37,383 nucleotides of DNA from Thermoproteus sp. CP80 (GCF_002077075.2 NZ_LCWM02000016.1:1-37383); one strand, 5' to 3'; shown: positions 24,771 to 33,478, counted from the first letter of the stretch. A program made the numbers and translations. The notes: generated by a model from the sequence alone, not told the origin.

Positions 24771-24918
24771 GGGCCCGTAGCTCAGCATGGAAGAGCGGCG
24801 GAGCGCTTGCCGGCCGCCGTAGGCCGCAAGGCGCCGTACCTTCGGAGCCGTAGTCGGCGCAGCCGGCGGACGTCGCGGGTTCAGGCGAAGCCGCCGAAAA
24901 ATCCCGCCGGGCCCGCCA
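24771..24918 (+). tRNA. tRNA gene with interrupting sequence in the T-loop and anticodon region (isotype unresolved)
   Basis: The acceptor stem GGGCCCG (24771-24777) pairs with CGGGCCC (24908-24914), followed by G73 and an encoded CCA. The D-arm is GCTC-AGCATGGAA-GAGC with G18G19 and A21. The T-stem GCGGG/CCCGC (24875-24879/24903-24907) encloses TTCA, a 16-nt insert at 24884-24899 and AAT, restoring a seven-base loop when removed. About 55 extra bases lie between the D-arm and the variable loop (ACGTC), so at least one more intron disrupts the anticodon arm. I could not place its ends or read the anticodon. G73 and the acceptor sequence resemble archaeal tRNA-Lys, and the lack of G3-U70 excludes Ala. 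It could be a decayed tRNA. Confidence 0.7.
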
Positions 24919-25660
24919 ACCGCTTGACTCGGATATCGTGGATCGCTGAAGTCTGTCCTCTAGAGCGAGACGGGGTCGGCTAAGACGGTCTCCGCGCGGC
25001 TTTTCGTCCCTAGGCGCAGTTTCCTGCCCGTCCCTGCGGCGCGAAGCTGCTCCTCAGCCCCTCATCGGCCGGCCGCGTCGATATGTACGACGTAGCTGGG
25101 GCCCGGCCTATGTGGCACGCTGCGTTTCTGCCGTTTCACTGCGACCGCGTCCCCATCGGCCTTGCTTTCCGCCGACCCAAATCCATACGCACGCGCGATG
25201 TTGAGCCTCCCAGAGCTGAGGATCCGCCGACGGCGGCCCATCGGGGGTGCTTGGCCCAGCAACAGTAGGGCGAGCACGGACGCGTGGAGGGATAGCTGAG
25301 GGCCGGCGCCAGCCGTGCGGAGATTCGGCATAATGCGTCATGCCGTAGAAACAACGCCGGCAATCTCCGTCGCTGTTGGCCGCGGCCGTTGGCGTCGCCT
25401 CGAGTCCCTACAACGCCGGAGGGGGTGCGGTGTAGACGAGACGCAGGTGCCTAGGCTCCTGCCGGCCGTCGCCCCATCTCCTGGGCCGCGCGCCCATCGC
25501 TGAGAATCCTAGGGACTGTGGCCATCGTCCTCAACAAGTGCAAGAATAATATAGTTATTTGTCGATCAGCACAGCGATGCTATGCCTACCTATGTTGAGG
25601 CTTAGTAGTGTCCGCATCGCCCTATGTTAAGCCGCTTACGCCCTGTGGTCGATTGGCTTA
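24919..25660. other. Long intergenic region without a supported gene
   Basis: Both strands have short open frames only. One minus-strand frame (25062-25331) has a signal-peptide-like stretch (LSLHASVLALLLLG) but no promoter. An 8-bp inverted repeat, CCTCAACA/TGTTGAGG, brackets an AT-rich segment at about 25530-25600. The region probably contains decayed DNA. Confidence 0.35.
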
Positions 25661-25689
25661 AGGTTTTTAGAGGAGGCGGTATATACGCC

Positions 25690-26181
25690 GTGGCCCTAGT
25701 CGCTATCCCGGAGGCGCTGTTGGCCGAGCTCAGGAGAAGGGGCGTGGACGTAGAGTCGTGGATAGTCGACGTGCTCGCCAAGGCCCTGCAACTAGATCCC
25801 AAGACCTCGGCGGCAGCCCACATGGAGCTGGCCGAGAGGCATCTGGAGGAGGGCAAGGCGCTGGCTGATAGAGACCCGGTGCAAGCAGGCGAGAAGCTCT
25901 ACAAGGCGGCCGAGGAGGCCGTGAAGGCCTTGGCCATATGCCTCGGCCTAGACGTCGTGGAGAAGGTCGAGACCCGCGGGCGTTGGACCGCCGCAGAGCT
26001 CGACAGGTCCGCTAGAGACGCGGCGAGCAGGCTGGGCAACTGGCTTCTCGACGCGTGGGACCACGCGTGGGCGCTCCACGTCTGGGGCTTCCACGAGGCG
26101 AAGCTGGACTCCGACTCCGTCAAGGCAAGGATGCCGCATATAGCTAGGCTGGTCGAGGAGGCGAAGAAGGCCTGCGCCTGA
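25690..26181 (+). CDS. PaREP1-family helical protein
   Basis: 163 residues from GTG 25690, about 23 nt after TATA element ggTTTTTAga (25662-25671). An in-frame ATG at 25624 lies upstream of the TATA and is unlikely. The N-terminus (VAIPEALLAELRRRGVDVES) is followed by the family signature AERHLEEGKALADRDPVQAG and EKLYKAAEEAVKALAICLGL, then RGRWTAAELDRSARDAASRL and WALHVWGFHEAKLD. This is a closer match to textbook PaREP1 than the copy at 3810. The fold is predicted HEPN-like; the function is unknown. It stands alone in a low-gene region. Confidence 0.75.
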   Translation: MALVAIPEALLAELRRRGVDVESWIVDVLAKALQLDPKTSAAAHMELAERHLEEGKALADRDPVQAGEKLYKAAEEAVKALAICLGLDVVEKVETRGRWTAAELDRSARDAASRLGNWLLDAWDHAWALHVWGFHEAKLDSDSVKARMPHIARLVEEAKKACA

Positions 26182-26367
26182 TGGCCTCGGCATGCCGCAT
26201 CGTCCCGGCGCTGGACGTCTAAACTGAAATACGGCGCCCAGACGCCCGACAGCGAAAGGATGAGGAGCCGGGGGCCTCGGCCGCGTCTAGATTGGCGCAA
26301 CGCTGGCGCTTCGCCCCGTCGAGATCCGCCGTATTTAAAAGCTCAGTATGTGTAAAAAGCTATTGTG

Positions 26368-26451
26368 TTACCATTCCTCCTCCTCGTCCCACTCCTCCTC
26401 GAACTCCTCCCAAAGCTCTTCCTCCTCTTCCCACTCCTCCTCCCGAGGCAT
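26368..26451 (-). CDS. 27-residue hyperacidic Glu/Trp microprotein
   Basis: ATG 26451 to TAA 26368-26370. The start lies 23 nt from the shared TATA box, the spacing seen for leaderless genes across the window. After MPREEEW the peptide is almost only Glu and large hydrophobics: 17 Glu, one Asp, four Trp, one Phe and one Leu. Trp occurs at 7, 14 and 21, a perfect heptad, with a final Trp at 27. It should form an amphipathic helix with a tryptophan stripe if its charge is neutralised by a basic partner or metal ions. No family is known to me. It is divergent from the gene at 26502, whose product ends in a strongly basic tail. Confidence 0.55.
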   Translation of the reverse strand: MPREEEWEEEEELWEEFEEEWDEEEEW

Positions 26452-26469
26452 AGGTCTGGCTGGGGAGGG

Positions 26470-26479
26470 GTATATAAAG
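26470..26479. promoter_or_regulatory. Bidirectional TATA box
   Basis: gTATATAAAg is near-symmetric. It sits 23 nt from the microprotein ATG on one side and 27 nt from GTG 26502 on the other. One element may therefore serve both divergent genes. Confidence 0.55.
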
Positions 26480-26501
26480 ATGCGCTCTATTGGGCCTATT
26501 G

Positions 26502-27083
26502 GTGGAGCCGGCGGCCGTCAGAAGGGCCTATATAGAGGGGGTGGCCCAGAGGAGGGTTCGCTACACATTGCTATATAGCGAGCCGGCGCCCCTCGCGGCC
26601 CTCCTGGAAGGCGCTAGGCGCTATGTCCAGGACGTAGCGGCCGAGTGGGGCGCCTCTCTATGCCCCGCGGAGCTGCCCAGCCTCGGCGTGCTCTCGATCG
26701 GCTGGCTCGGCGGGACTCTCCTGGCCGATCTGTCGATATGCTTCCCCCTATCGAGGCCCCTTCCGCCGAATCTAGACCGGCTCCTCGCGGCCAAGTTCAG
26801 GGAGGTCTCGCTCTGCCTCGAGCCCATGGGCCCGGTCGGCCCCGTCGAGGGGTATTCCCAGGCGAGGGTCCCGGCCCTTAGACAGAGGGGCGTCGTCCTC
26901 AGGCCGGGCGCCGCCGTGGTGAAGATGCGCGGGCTCTACTTCTTCGCCAGGGCCTACGCCAGGCCCGACCCGGCGGGCGGAGTCCTGCTGGAGGTGGCCA
27001 GGCTTAGATGCGGCGGGGCGGACGCCGAGCGGGGCCTTCTGGAGGCTAGGAGGATCCTCAGACGTCGGGGTAGGAGAGCATGA
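26502..27083 (+). CDS. Conserved-looking protein of unknown function
   Basis: 193 residues from GTG 26502, chosen because it lies about 27 nt after the TATA box; TTG 26490 and TTG 26499 are alternatives. The sequence has mixed alpha/beta character: VRYTLLYSEPAPLAALLEGA, LGVLSIGWLGGTLLADLSIC, a repeat-like GPVGPVEGY, and ALRQRGVVLRPGAAVVKMRG. It ends in a basic tail (ARRILRRRGRRA). There is no signal peptide or TM segment. The last 26 bases overlap the convergent compact RuvC gene. No family is recognised. Confidence 0.65.
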   Translation: MEPAAVRRAYIEGVAQRRVRYTLLYSEPAPLAALLEGARRYVQDVAAEWGASLCPAELPSLGVLSIGWLGGTLLADLSICFPLSRPLPPNLDRLLAAKFREVSLCLEPMGPVGPVEGYSQARVPALRQRGVVLRPGAAVVKMRGLYFFARAYARPDPAGGVLLEVARLRCGGADAERGLLEARRILRRRGRRA

Positions 27084-27789
27084 AGACCTCCCTCAGCTCG
27101 GCCAACTGCTCCATCCTCCCCAGCCTCCTTATGATGTTCCTGGCCAGCGTCCACGCGGCGTTGACGTCCCTGTTTAGCTGTACCTTGCAACGGGGGCAGT
27201 AGACGAGGCGGCCCTTCTTGACCATCCTCCCGCCGCATACGGGACAGACGTCGGACAGCATCGTGGTGTGCAGCTCCACGAAGTGCTCCCGGCCTATGTC
27301 CAGGAGCTCCTTCAGATGTCTCTCGTACTGCGGCATCATGGGTATGTCGGCCACGAGGATGTTGACGCCCCTCTTGGGCACGAACGCCTCCTGTATGCTC
27401 GACGCGACGCCCTTGGCCAGAAGCTCCGTGTATCCGCCTAGCCTGAAGACCCTGTAGGCTATGCCCCCCTCGTTTATATCCATGGCGTGCACGACTAGGG
27501 GGCTCCCCTCTATCAATTCCCTCAGCCCGAGCCGCTCGCCGTCTCTGACGAGCCTCACGACGGCTCTGTCGTCCCTGACGTAGACCTCGGCCTTGGATAG
27601 GCCCAGCTGGGCCAGGTCCGTGTAGGTCAGGCGCCACGATTTGTAGAGACATATGGGCACGTCGCCGAGGTAGAGCGACACGACCGACTCCACGATCCTC
27701 ACAGGCCCCCCGAGCTCCACCACGGCGTAGTCGCCGCCGACGGCCTCCCGGGCCCTCCCCGCGTCGCACTTGAGGCTATATGTCAGCAT
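27058..27789 (-). CDS. Miniature TnpB/Cas12-like RuvC protein with zinc ribbon
   Basis: 243 residues, far shorter than TnpB (about 370-420), from leaderless ATG 27789 (TATA cTTTTTTAAgt on the minus strand, about 27806-27817). The C-terminal half follows the TnpB order. RuvC-I is VVHAMDINEG (D104). RuvC-II is VNILVADIPMM, with D148 in place of the usual Glu. HTTMLSDVCPVCGG then opens a zinc ribbon (C182, C185, C198, C201). RuvC-III is QLNRDVNAAWTLARNII (D208). The N-terminal 95 residues look like the beta-rich wedge region only; the helical recognition lobe is absent. No TnpA gene or insertion-sequence ends are seen nearby. It may be a domesticated nuclease, and activity is unproven. Confidence 0.75.
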   Translation of the reverse strand: MLTYSLKCDAGRAREAVGGDYAVVELGGPVRIVESVVSLYLGDVPICLYKSWRLTYTDLAQLGLSKAEVYVRDDRAVVRLVRDGERLGLRELIEGSPLVVHAMDINEGGIAYRVFRLGGYTELLAKGVASSIQEAFVPKRGVNILVADIPMMPQYERHLKELLDIGREHFVELHTTMLSDVCPVCGGRMVKKGRLVYCPRCKVQLNRDVNAAWTLARNIIRRLGRMEQLAELREVFMLSYPDV

Positions 27790-27817
27790 GCATCCACCTC
27801 GGAGTACTTAAAAAAGA

Positions 27818-28573
27818 TCAGACGCCGAGCCTGATCCCGAGCTCCGCCACCCTCTTGTTCAGATCCCTCAGCAACGACTTGACGTCGACCGCGACCACCT
27901 TGCCGTCCGCGATGTCCACATGTATCCAGTCGTAGGAGGCTTGCAACCCCTTGGCCCTCGCCACCCTCATCCTCCTTATGAAGAGGCCCATCTGCTCCAG
28001 CTCCGGGTCCATCTCCGCCTGTATTATGACGTCGGCCAGATGCTCGGCGAGCGCCACAGCGTTCCTCACGTCCTCAACGTCGGTGTGGACGACCCCCACC
28101 ACGAGCGAGCCCGTATACTTGGCGAATATCTTCAAGCCTCTAAACAGCTCGAAGACGTTAGAAGCCCTCAGGATTATCTCGTTGAGGGAATCTATCACCA
28201 CGACCCCGCCTCTCACCTCGTCGGCCAGCTCGGCGAGCTTGTCCAGAACGGCCTTGGTGTCCAAGACGTCGAGCTTGGCCTTGCCCCACCCCTTCATCTT
28301 GTTGAGCCTATCGGTGGGGGCGTAGAAGCCGTCCACGATTACGGCGGACCCGGGGTCAACCCCCCTCCGCCTCAAGGTCTCAGCCACGTCCTCGGGCAAT
28401 GCGTCCACGGCGAACACGGCCACAGGCGCCTTGGACCTGGCGGCAGATGCCACGAAGCAGTAGGCGAAGAAGGTCTTCCCGACGCCGAGAGGCCCCTCCA
28501 GAAGCACGAAGTATCCAGGCGGAAGCCCCTCGGGCGGCAGCTGCTCGTCGATCGGGCCTATGCCGGTCCTCAT
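27818..28573 (-). CDS. KaiC/RadA-like RecA-fold ATPase
   Basis: 251 residues from ATG 28573, with TATA box TATAAATAT at 28591-28599 read on the minus strand, 22 nt upstream. It opens with the KaiC-type lead-in TGIGPIDEQLPPEGLPPGYF and Walker A EGPLGVGKTFF. Walker B is VRGGVVVIDSLNE, and a catalytic Glu lies in the DALPEDVAETL segment. A single RecA domain of this size is common in Crenarchaeota. Its role is unknown (signalling or DNA-related). It lies 28 bp upstream of the compact RuvC gene on the same strand, but that gene has its own TATA box, so co-transcription is uncertain. Confidence 0.85.
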   Translation of the reverse strand: MRTGIGPIDEQLPPEGLPPGYFVLLEGPLGVGKTFFAYCFVASAARSKAPVAVFAVDALPEDVAETLRRRGVDPGSAVIVDGFYAPTDRLNKMKGWGKAKLDVLDTKAVLDKLAELADEVRGGVVVIDSLNEIILRASNVFELFRGLKIFAKYTGSLVVGVVHTDVEDVRNAVALAEHLADVIIQAEMDPELEQMGLFIRRMRVARAKGLQASYDWIHVDIADGKVVAVDVKSLLRDLNKRVAELGIRLGV

Positions 28574-28641
28574 GGAGATCTTCCGGAGGATATAAATATG
28601 GTTTCCCCGTTTAGCTTTTAACCCGCGACGCGTCTGCCGAC

Positions 28642-29523
28642 GTGCCGGCGATAGCGCCGTTCGACCCCTGGAGGAACCCCCTCTGTCCCTGTCCGCCCAA
28701 ATACGGCCTCAACCCCTACACCGGCTGCGGCCATTCCTGCACCTACTGCTATATATCGAGCTATATACCGAGGGCGTTCCAGCCCAGGCCCAAGGAGGAC
28801 CTCCTGGAGAAGGTCAGGAGAGATCTAGGGAAGCTGCCGCCGGGCTCGGTCATCTCGCTCTCCAATTCCTCCGACCCCTACACTCCCCCCGAGGCCGAGC
28901 TCCGGCTCACCCGCCGAGTCCTCTCGCTGATACTCGAGGCGGGCCACAGGGTCTTGATAGTCACGAAGTCCCCCCTGGTCCTCCGGGACATCGACATATT
29001 GGCGAAATACCCAGGGAGGGCCGTAGTCCAGATAACCGTGACGACCTTAGACGGGGCAGTCGCCGAGAGGCTGGAGCCGCATGCGCCGAGGCCCTCCGCG
29101 CGGCTGGAGGCGGCGAGGAGGCTGGCCGAGGCGGGGGTGCCCGTCGGCGTGAGGCTGGACCCCATAGTGCCGTACGTCAACGATTCCGCCGGGTCTCTCT
29201 CGGCGGTGGTGGACGCAGCGGCCGACGCCGGGGCCAGGCAGCTCGTGGCCAGCACGTACAAGGCGAAGCCCGACAACTTCGCCCGGCTGGTCAAGGCCTT
29301 CCCCGAGGTCGCCGACAGGCTGAGGGAGCTCTACTGGGCCCGCGGAGCCTATCTGCACGGCCAGAGGTACGCCCCCGCCGAGTACAGAAGGCGGGTTTTG
29401 GAGCTCGTCAAGGGGATGGCCGAGGCGAGGGGGCTACAGTTCGACATATGCAGGGAGGAGTTCTTCGACCTCAATACCCCCGGCACGTACTGCGACGGGA
29501 GCCATCTGCTCCGTCGGGCCTAG
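28642..29523 (+). CDS. Radical SAM protein, SplB-like (COG1533)
   Basis: 293 residues from GTG 28642, about 24 nt after TATA element gcTTTTAAcc (28614-28623). The [4Fe-4S]/SAM motif C-x3-C-x2-C is GCGHSCTYCYI (C29, C33, C36). It is preceded by NPYTG and followed by the SNSSDPYTPPE segment typical of this branch. Barrel strands VLIVTKSPLVL, VQITVTTLDG and VGVRLDPIVPYVND follow. Two late cysteines (FDICREEF, GTYCDG) may bind a second site. Relatives of spore photoproduct lyase in archaea have no proven substrate, though DNA or cofactor chemistry is plausible. It is divergent from the KaiC-like gene across 68 bp carrying both promoters. Confidence 0.88.
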   Translation: MPAIAPFDPWRNPLCPCPPKYGLNPYTGCGHSCTYCYISSYIPRAFQPRPKEDLLEKVRRDLGKLPPGSVISLSNSSDPYTPPEAELRLTRRVLSLILEAGHRVLIVTKSPLVLRDIDILAKYPGRAVVQITVTTLDGAVAERLEPHAPRPSARLEAARRLAEAGVPVGVRLDPIVPYVNDSAGSLSAVVDAAADAGARQLVASTYKAKPDNFARLVKAFPEVADRLRELYWARGAYLHGQRYAPAEYRRRVLELVKGMAEARGLQFDICREEFFDLNTPGTYCDGSHLLRRA

Positions 29524-29670
29524 AGGGCCGTCTCGAGGCGCCGCGGGCCCTGGGCCTGTATACATCTAGACGCTCCAACGCCCTCCGCAAAGGCGCGGCG
29601 AACTCGGCGCCGCCCGCGGCGAGGGCCGCTCCGTCTCCAAGCTTCATAAATAATAAACTATTATAGATCT

Positions 29671-30354
29671 ATGATCCCCTCTCTGCTCGGCGTCGAGCTG
29701 TTGAGGCTGCTGAGGCGCACGCCCCTCTGGCTTTTCTTCGCCACTCTGGCGATGCAGAGCATCCCCTTCAACCCCATACCTAACGTCTTGCCTCTGGCGG
29801 CATACGTGGCGAGGCACGCCGAAGATCCCCTGGGCCTTTATCTGTCCGTCGCGCTGTCCGCCCTAGGGGCCGTGCTGGGCAAGCTGGTGGTGTTGAGGTT
29901 CGGGAGTTCGCTGAGGGCGCTGATGCCGGCCAGGAGCAGAGAGGCGTTCAAGAAGCTGCTGGAGATGGTGCCTGGGGATAGGCTGGACCTCGCCGTCTTC
30001 GCGATCGCCGCATCTCCGCTGCCCGACGACGAGGTGTATCTGCTCCTCGGGGCCGGGGGCTACAGCACCAGGAGACTCGCAGCGGTTTTGATCCCGGCCA
30101 AGGCTCTGTGGGCGGCGACCCACCTGGCCTACGCCCTGGCCACGTATAGAGCCGCCAAGCTTCTGGCCGGGGACGCCGCGTTCTGGGCCTACGCCGTCTC
30201 GATATCGGCGTTGACCCTCGCCTTGACCGTGGCCGCGCTGCGGCTGGACTGGGCCGCCGTGCTGGACGCGTATAGATACGGCGGAATCAAGTCGGCCGTA
30301 GCCGCCGGCCTCAAGAGCGCCCTCTCCCTAAGGCGCAACAGGCCGAGGCTCTAG
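29671..30354 (+). CDS. VTT/DedA-like (SNARE-associated) membrane protein
   Basis: 227 residues from ATG 29671, with TATA box cATAAATAATAAa (29644-29656) about 21 nt upstream. Hydrophobic segments lie near 15-47, 56-78, 103-118, 135-160 and 167-187. The stretch FAIAASPLPDDEVYLLLGAG then IPAKALW resembles the re-entrant loop with an acidic pair and Gly found in VTT-domain proteins (TVP38/DedA). Such proteins flip or scramble lipids in other organisms. The match is to a short region, so the family call is moderate. It ends in a basic cytosolic tail (LSLRRNRPRL). Confidence 0.6.
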   Translation: MIPSLLGVELLRLLRRTPLWLFFATLAMQSIPFNPIPNVLPLAAYVARHAEDPLGLYLSVALSALGAVLGKLVVLRFGSSLRALMPARSREAFKKLLEMVPGDRLDLAVFAIAASPLPDDEVYLLLGAGGYSTRRLAAVLIPAKALWAATHLAYALATYRAAKLLAGDAAFWAYAVSISALTLALTVAALRLDWAAVLDAYRYGGIKSAVAAGLKSALSLRRNRPRL

Positions 30355-30628
30355 CGCAGCCGGCTGAGCCTCAAGCCGGCGGATCAAGCCGTCGAGCGGG
30401 GGAGGCGGATCTGTAGGCCTCCTGGAGGAGGCCGTTTCATCGAGGCGGACGCCGCCTCTCGGGGCCTCACGCCGGAGGCCTAGAGGTATTGGACGCACCT
30501 ATTTATTAGCTCCCCCGGCCCACTCCCCTCAGGAGGCCCTCAGACGGATCCCGCGGGCCTGCCGGCTCGGGGACGCCGCTGTGGCCCGCCGCGCCTAAGG
30601 GGCCGCGGCGGCTCCCCTCGGATCTCCG

Positions 30629-33478
30629 TCACTCCAGATATACCCCGGCCCTCAGCGGCAGGGCGGCGCGTCTCTTCCCGCCGAGGTCGGGCGCCTTCTC
30701 GTCGTCGGCCCTATAGATATCCACCTCCATGCCCAGCTCTCTCGACAGGAAGGTCTTGAGCTCCGCCAGAGCCGAGTACTCGTCGAAGTCCTCCACCTCC
30801 TCTATCAGGGCCTTTAGGTCGTCGTCCATCTGTCTGGCCACGTCGAAAAGCCTCTTGGCGACCTCGCCGGGGACTCCAGCCGATATCAGCTCTCTGACGT
30901 CTCTCGCCTTGACGGCCGCCTTGATCCAGGCGAAGTTGTTGTTGACATATATCACGGCACGTTTGGCGTCCTTCCTCAGCTCCCTGAGGCCCGCGATATC
31001 CTCGACGAGGCGGTCGGCGTAGCGCACCGCCAGCAAGGTCCTCCTATCAACAGCGAGCCTCGGCCACGGGGCCTTCGCCGCGAAGGGCCTCTCCCCCAGC
31101 CTCTCCCACAGCTCCTCGGCCAGGTGGGGGACGAAGGGCTCCATGGCCACGGCCCACGCCTTGAGGACCTCCAGGACGGCGCGGCTGGGGACGTCCACCA
31201 TCTCCAGATACCTCTCCAGGGCTCTCCTCATGTCGTAGAGCACGTACACCGCCGCCTGCCTTACGGACACTTGGTCCAGCGCCCTGGCGGCCTTCTCCAT
31301 GAGCGACGCCGCCTCGGACCTCAGCCACATCTCGGGGAGGCCCTCGCCGTCCCGAGCCGCCCTCTCGGCCGTCGAGACCACCAGGTTGTAGATATCCTCA
31401 AGGTGCTTCGCGACCGACCTGGCCGCGCTCGACCTGAAGTCGAGGTCTTGATCCACCTCGGCCGAGGTGGCCAGAGTCGCCCTCAGGGGGTCGGCGCCGA
31501 ATTGATCCACGGCCTTGCCCAACGCCAGGACGTTCCTCTTCGACTTCGACATCTTCTCGCCCTCGACCAGGACCCAGCCGTTGGCCACTATGCCCCTCGG
31601 CCACAGCTCCCTGGGGAATATGGCGGCGTGGTTGAAGAGGAAGAAGGTGAGGTGGTTGGGTATCAAGTCCTTGCCGGAGTTCCTCAAGTCCAGCGGGTAC
31701 CAGTAGGAGAACTCCTCCCTCACGGCCCTCAGCGCCCTCTCGTCGGCGCCTATTGCCCTGGCCACCTCGGCCGCGTCGCCCCTCCCCAGGAAGACGTAGT
31801 CCCAGAACGCCTCGGTCAGCTGCTCGGGCTTGAGGCCGAGCTCTCTGATCCTCCTTATGACCGTGTAGTACGCCATATATATGGTGGAGTCGCTGAGGCT
31901 CTCGATGATCCACGTCGGGTCCCAGGGCAGCGGCGTGCCTAACCCCCTCGTCCTCGCGCACGCCCTCTTGTCGAGCCAGTCTATGGTGGCCTCGAACTGG
32001 GGCCGCGCCTCGTCGGGCACTATCCTCATCGAGGCGAGCAGCTCCTTGGTGGCCCTCTTCCAGTTGGGATCTCCGTAGTTGAGGAACCACTGGCCCTCCA
32101 GGACCTTGACCACTATCTCGGTGCCGCATCTGCAGTACACCGGCTTGTTCATGATCTCGTACATGCCGCCGCCTATCCCCGCCGCCTCCATCCACGCCCT
32201 TATCCTATCTCTGGCCTCCCTCACGGGCCTGCCCGCGATAAACGCGGCGAAGAAGCCTCTGAGCAGAGAGCGCGCGGGCTCCGGCAGGTGGAGGCCTACT
32301 CTATCCGCCACGTCCTGCCTCATGTAGCCCCTGCTGAACTCGGCCATGTAGACCTCCTTGGTGGCGTCCTCCAGCCTCGCGTCCCTCTGGTCCCTTATGC
32401 CCATCCTCTCCACCACCTCCTTGGCGGGATATTCGCCGTATCCCTCCACCGATATGAGCGGTATGAGCTTCACCTCGCCTAGATCCCGCAGCGCGGCGTA
32501 GTCGTAGGGGGCGTGGGCCGGCACGGACATCACTACGCCCGTGCCCGTCTTGACGTCGACGAAGGGGGCGGGATATATCGGCACGAGCTCGCCCGTGACG
32601 GGGTTCCTGACCCTCCGCCCGACGAACGAGGAGCCCTTGGTCCTCTCGACGGTCTTGACCTTCCTCTGGAACGACAGCTTGAAGGCGGCGTCGAGGCTCA
32701 ACACCATCTTCCGCCCGTCGACCTCAGCCACGGCGTAGTCCCCCTCGGGGTTGATCCAGAGGTTGGTGACGCCCAGCACGGTCTCCGGCCTGAGGGTCGC
32801 CGTGGGGTATATCAGCCCGTCCTCCCCCTCGAAATAGATCAAGGCCCATTCGCCTATATCGGGCTCCTTGTCGTCCTTGGTGTCGTGGGCGCCCACCGGC
32901 ATCTGGTGCTTGGGGCACCAGCCCACGGGATGTCTGCCCTTGACGAGAAGGCCCTTGTCGTACAGCTTCTTGAACTGCCACCTGATGAACTGCTGGTACT
33001 CGGGATCTATCGTGGTGAACTCCCGGGTCCAGTCTATGGAGAAGCCGATCTTCTTCATGTACTGTTTGGACAGCTCCCTGAAGTAGTTGGCCAGATAGAG
33101 GGGGTCCCCCATCTTCCTCAGCTCCTCCTCGGGCACGTCGTAGATGGCCTTGAAGTCCTCCATGGCGTGGACGTCGCCGGCCGCTATGGACTCCGCCACC
33201 GTCAGTATGGGCGTGCCGGTGTAGTGGAACCCCATGGGGAAGAGGACGTTGTAGCCCTTGTGGCGGTGGTAACGCGCCATTATGTCGGCGATCAGGTACG
33301 TGCGGCCGTGCCCGATGTGGATGGCGCCGTTGGGGTAGGGATAGGCCGCGGTTATGAAGAACTTGGGCCTGCCGGGCTCCGGCGACGGCTCGAAGACGCG
33401 GGCCTCGGCCCAGCGCCTCTGCCACTTCTCCTCTATCTGGCGAAAGTCCATAGAGGCGCCGCGCGGCAACTCGCTCAT
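30629..33478 (-). CDS. leuS: Leucyl-tRNA synthetase (archaeal type)
   Basis: 949 residues from ATG 33478, with a minus-strand TATA (gTTTTAATAag, 33497-33507) about 24 nt upstream. The HIGH motif is in PNGAIHIGHGRTY, and the class I companion KMSKS is in EGEKMSKSKRNVLA. The insertion between them is the CP1 editing domain (TGTGVVMSVPAHAPYDYAAL) with ATLRPETVLGVTNLWINPEG. A zinc-binding CRCG lies in the middle. The C-terminal helical and LeuRS-specific extension ends in LPLRAGVYLE. It attaches leucine to tRNA-Leu in the cytosol. It is an ordinary housekeeping gene with no sign of disruption. Confidence 0.97.
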   Translation of the reverse strand: MSELPRGASMDFRQIEEKWQRRWAEARVFEPSPEPGRPKFFITAAYPYPNGAIHIGHGRTYLIADIMARYHRHKGYNVLFPMGFHYTGTPILTVAESIAAGDVHAMEDFKAIYDVPEEELRKMGDPLYLANYFRELSKQYMKKIGFSIDWTREFTTIDPEYQQFIRWQFKKLYDKGLLVKGRHPVGWCPKHQMPVGAHDTKDDKEPDIGEWALIYFEGEDGLIYPTATLRPETVLGVTNLWINPEGDYAVAEVDGRKMVLSLDAAFKLSFQRKVKTVERTKGSSFVGRRVRNPVTGELVPIYPAPFVDVKTGTGVVMSVPAHAPYDYAALRDLGEVKLIPLISVEGYGEYPAKEVVERMGIRDQRDARLEDATKEVYMAEFSRGYMRQDVADRVGLHLPEPARSLLRGFFAAFIAGRPVREARDRIRAWMEAAGIGGGMYEIMNKPVYCRCGTEIVVKVLEGQWFLNYGDPNWKRATKELLASMRIVPDEARPQFEATIDWLDKRACARTRGLGTPLPWDPTWIIESLSDSTIYMAYYTVIRRIRELGLKPEQLTEAFWDYVFLGRGDAAEVARAIGADERALRAVREEFSYWYPLDLRNSGKDLIPNHLTFFLFNHAAIFPRELWPRGIVANGWVLVEGEKMSKSKRNVLALGKAVDQFGADPLRATLATSAEVDQDLDFRSSAARSVAKHLEDIYNLVVSTAERAARDGEGLPEMWLRSEAASLMEKAARALDQVSVRQAAVYVLYDMRRALERYLEMVDVPSRAVLEVLKAWAVAMEPFVPHLAEELWERLGERPFAAKAPWPRLAVDRRTLLAVRYADRLVEDIAGLRELRKDAKRAVIYVNNNFAWIKAAVKARDVRELISAGVPGEVAKRLFDVARQMDDDLKALIEEVEDFDEYSALAELKTFLSRELGMEVDIYRADDEKAPDLGGKRRAALPLRAGVYLE

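Noticed and set aside
24771-24918. Assigning the tRNA to Ala or Lys
   Set aside because: Ala needs G3-U70, which is absent; a Lys-like anticodon arm with a pairing 3' strand could not be found.
25062-25331. Minus-strand ORF with a signal-peptide-like stretch
   Set aside because: No promoter, no recognisable family, and basic low-information sequence after the hydrophobic part.
26348-26578. Plus-strand serine-rich ORF over the microprotein
   Set aside because: It is the complement of the GAG/GAA-rich microprotein; its ATG is too close to the nearest TATA box and its low-complexity Ser tract is explained by the other strand.
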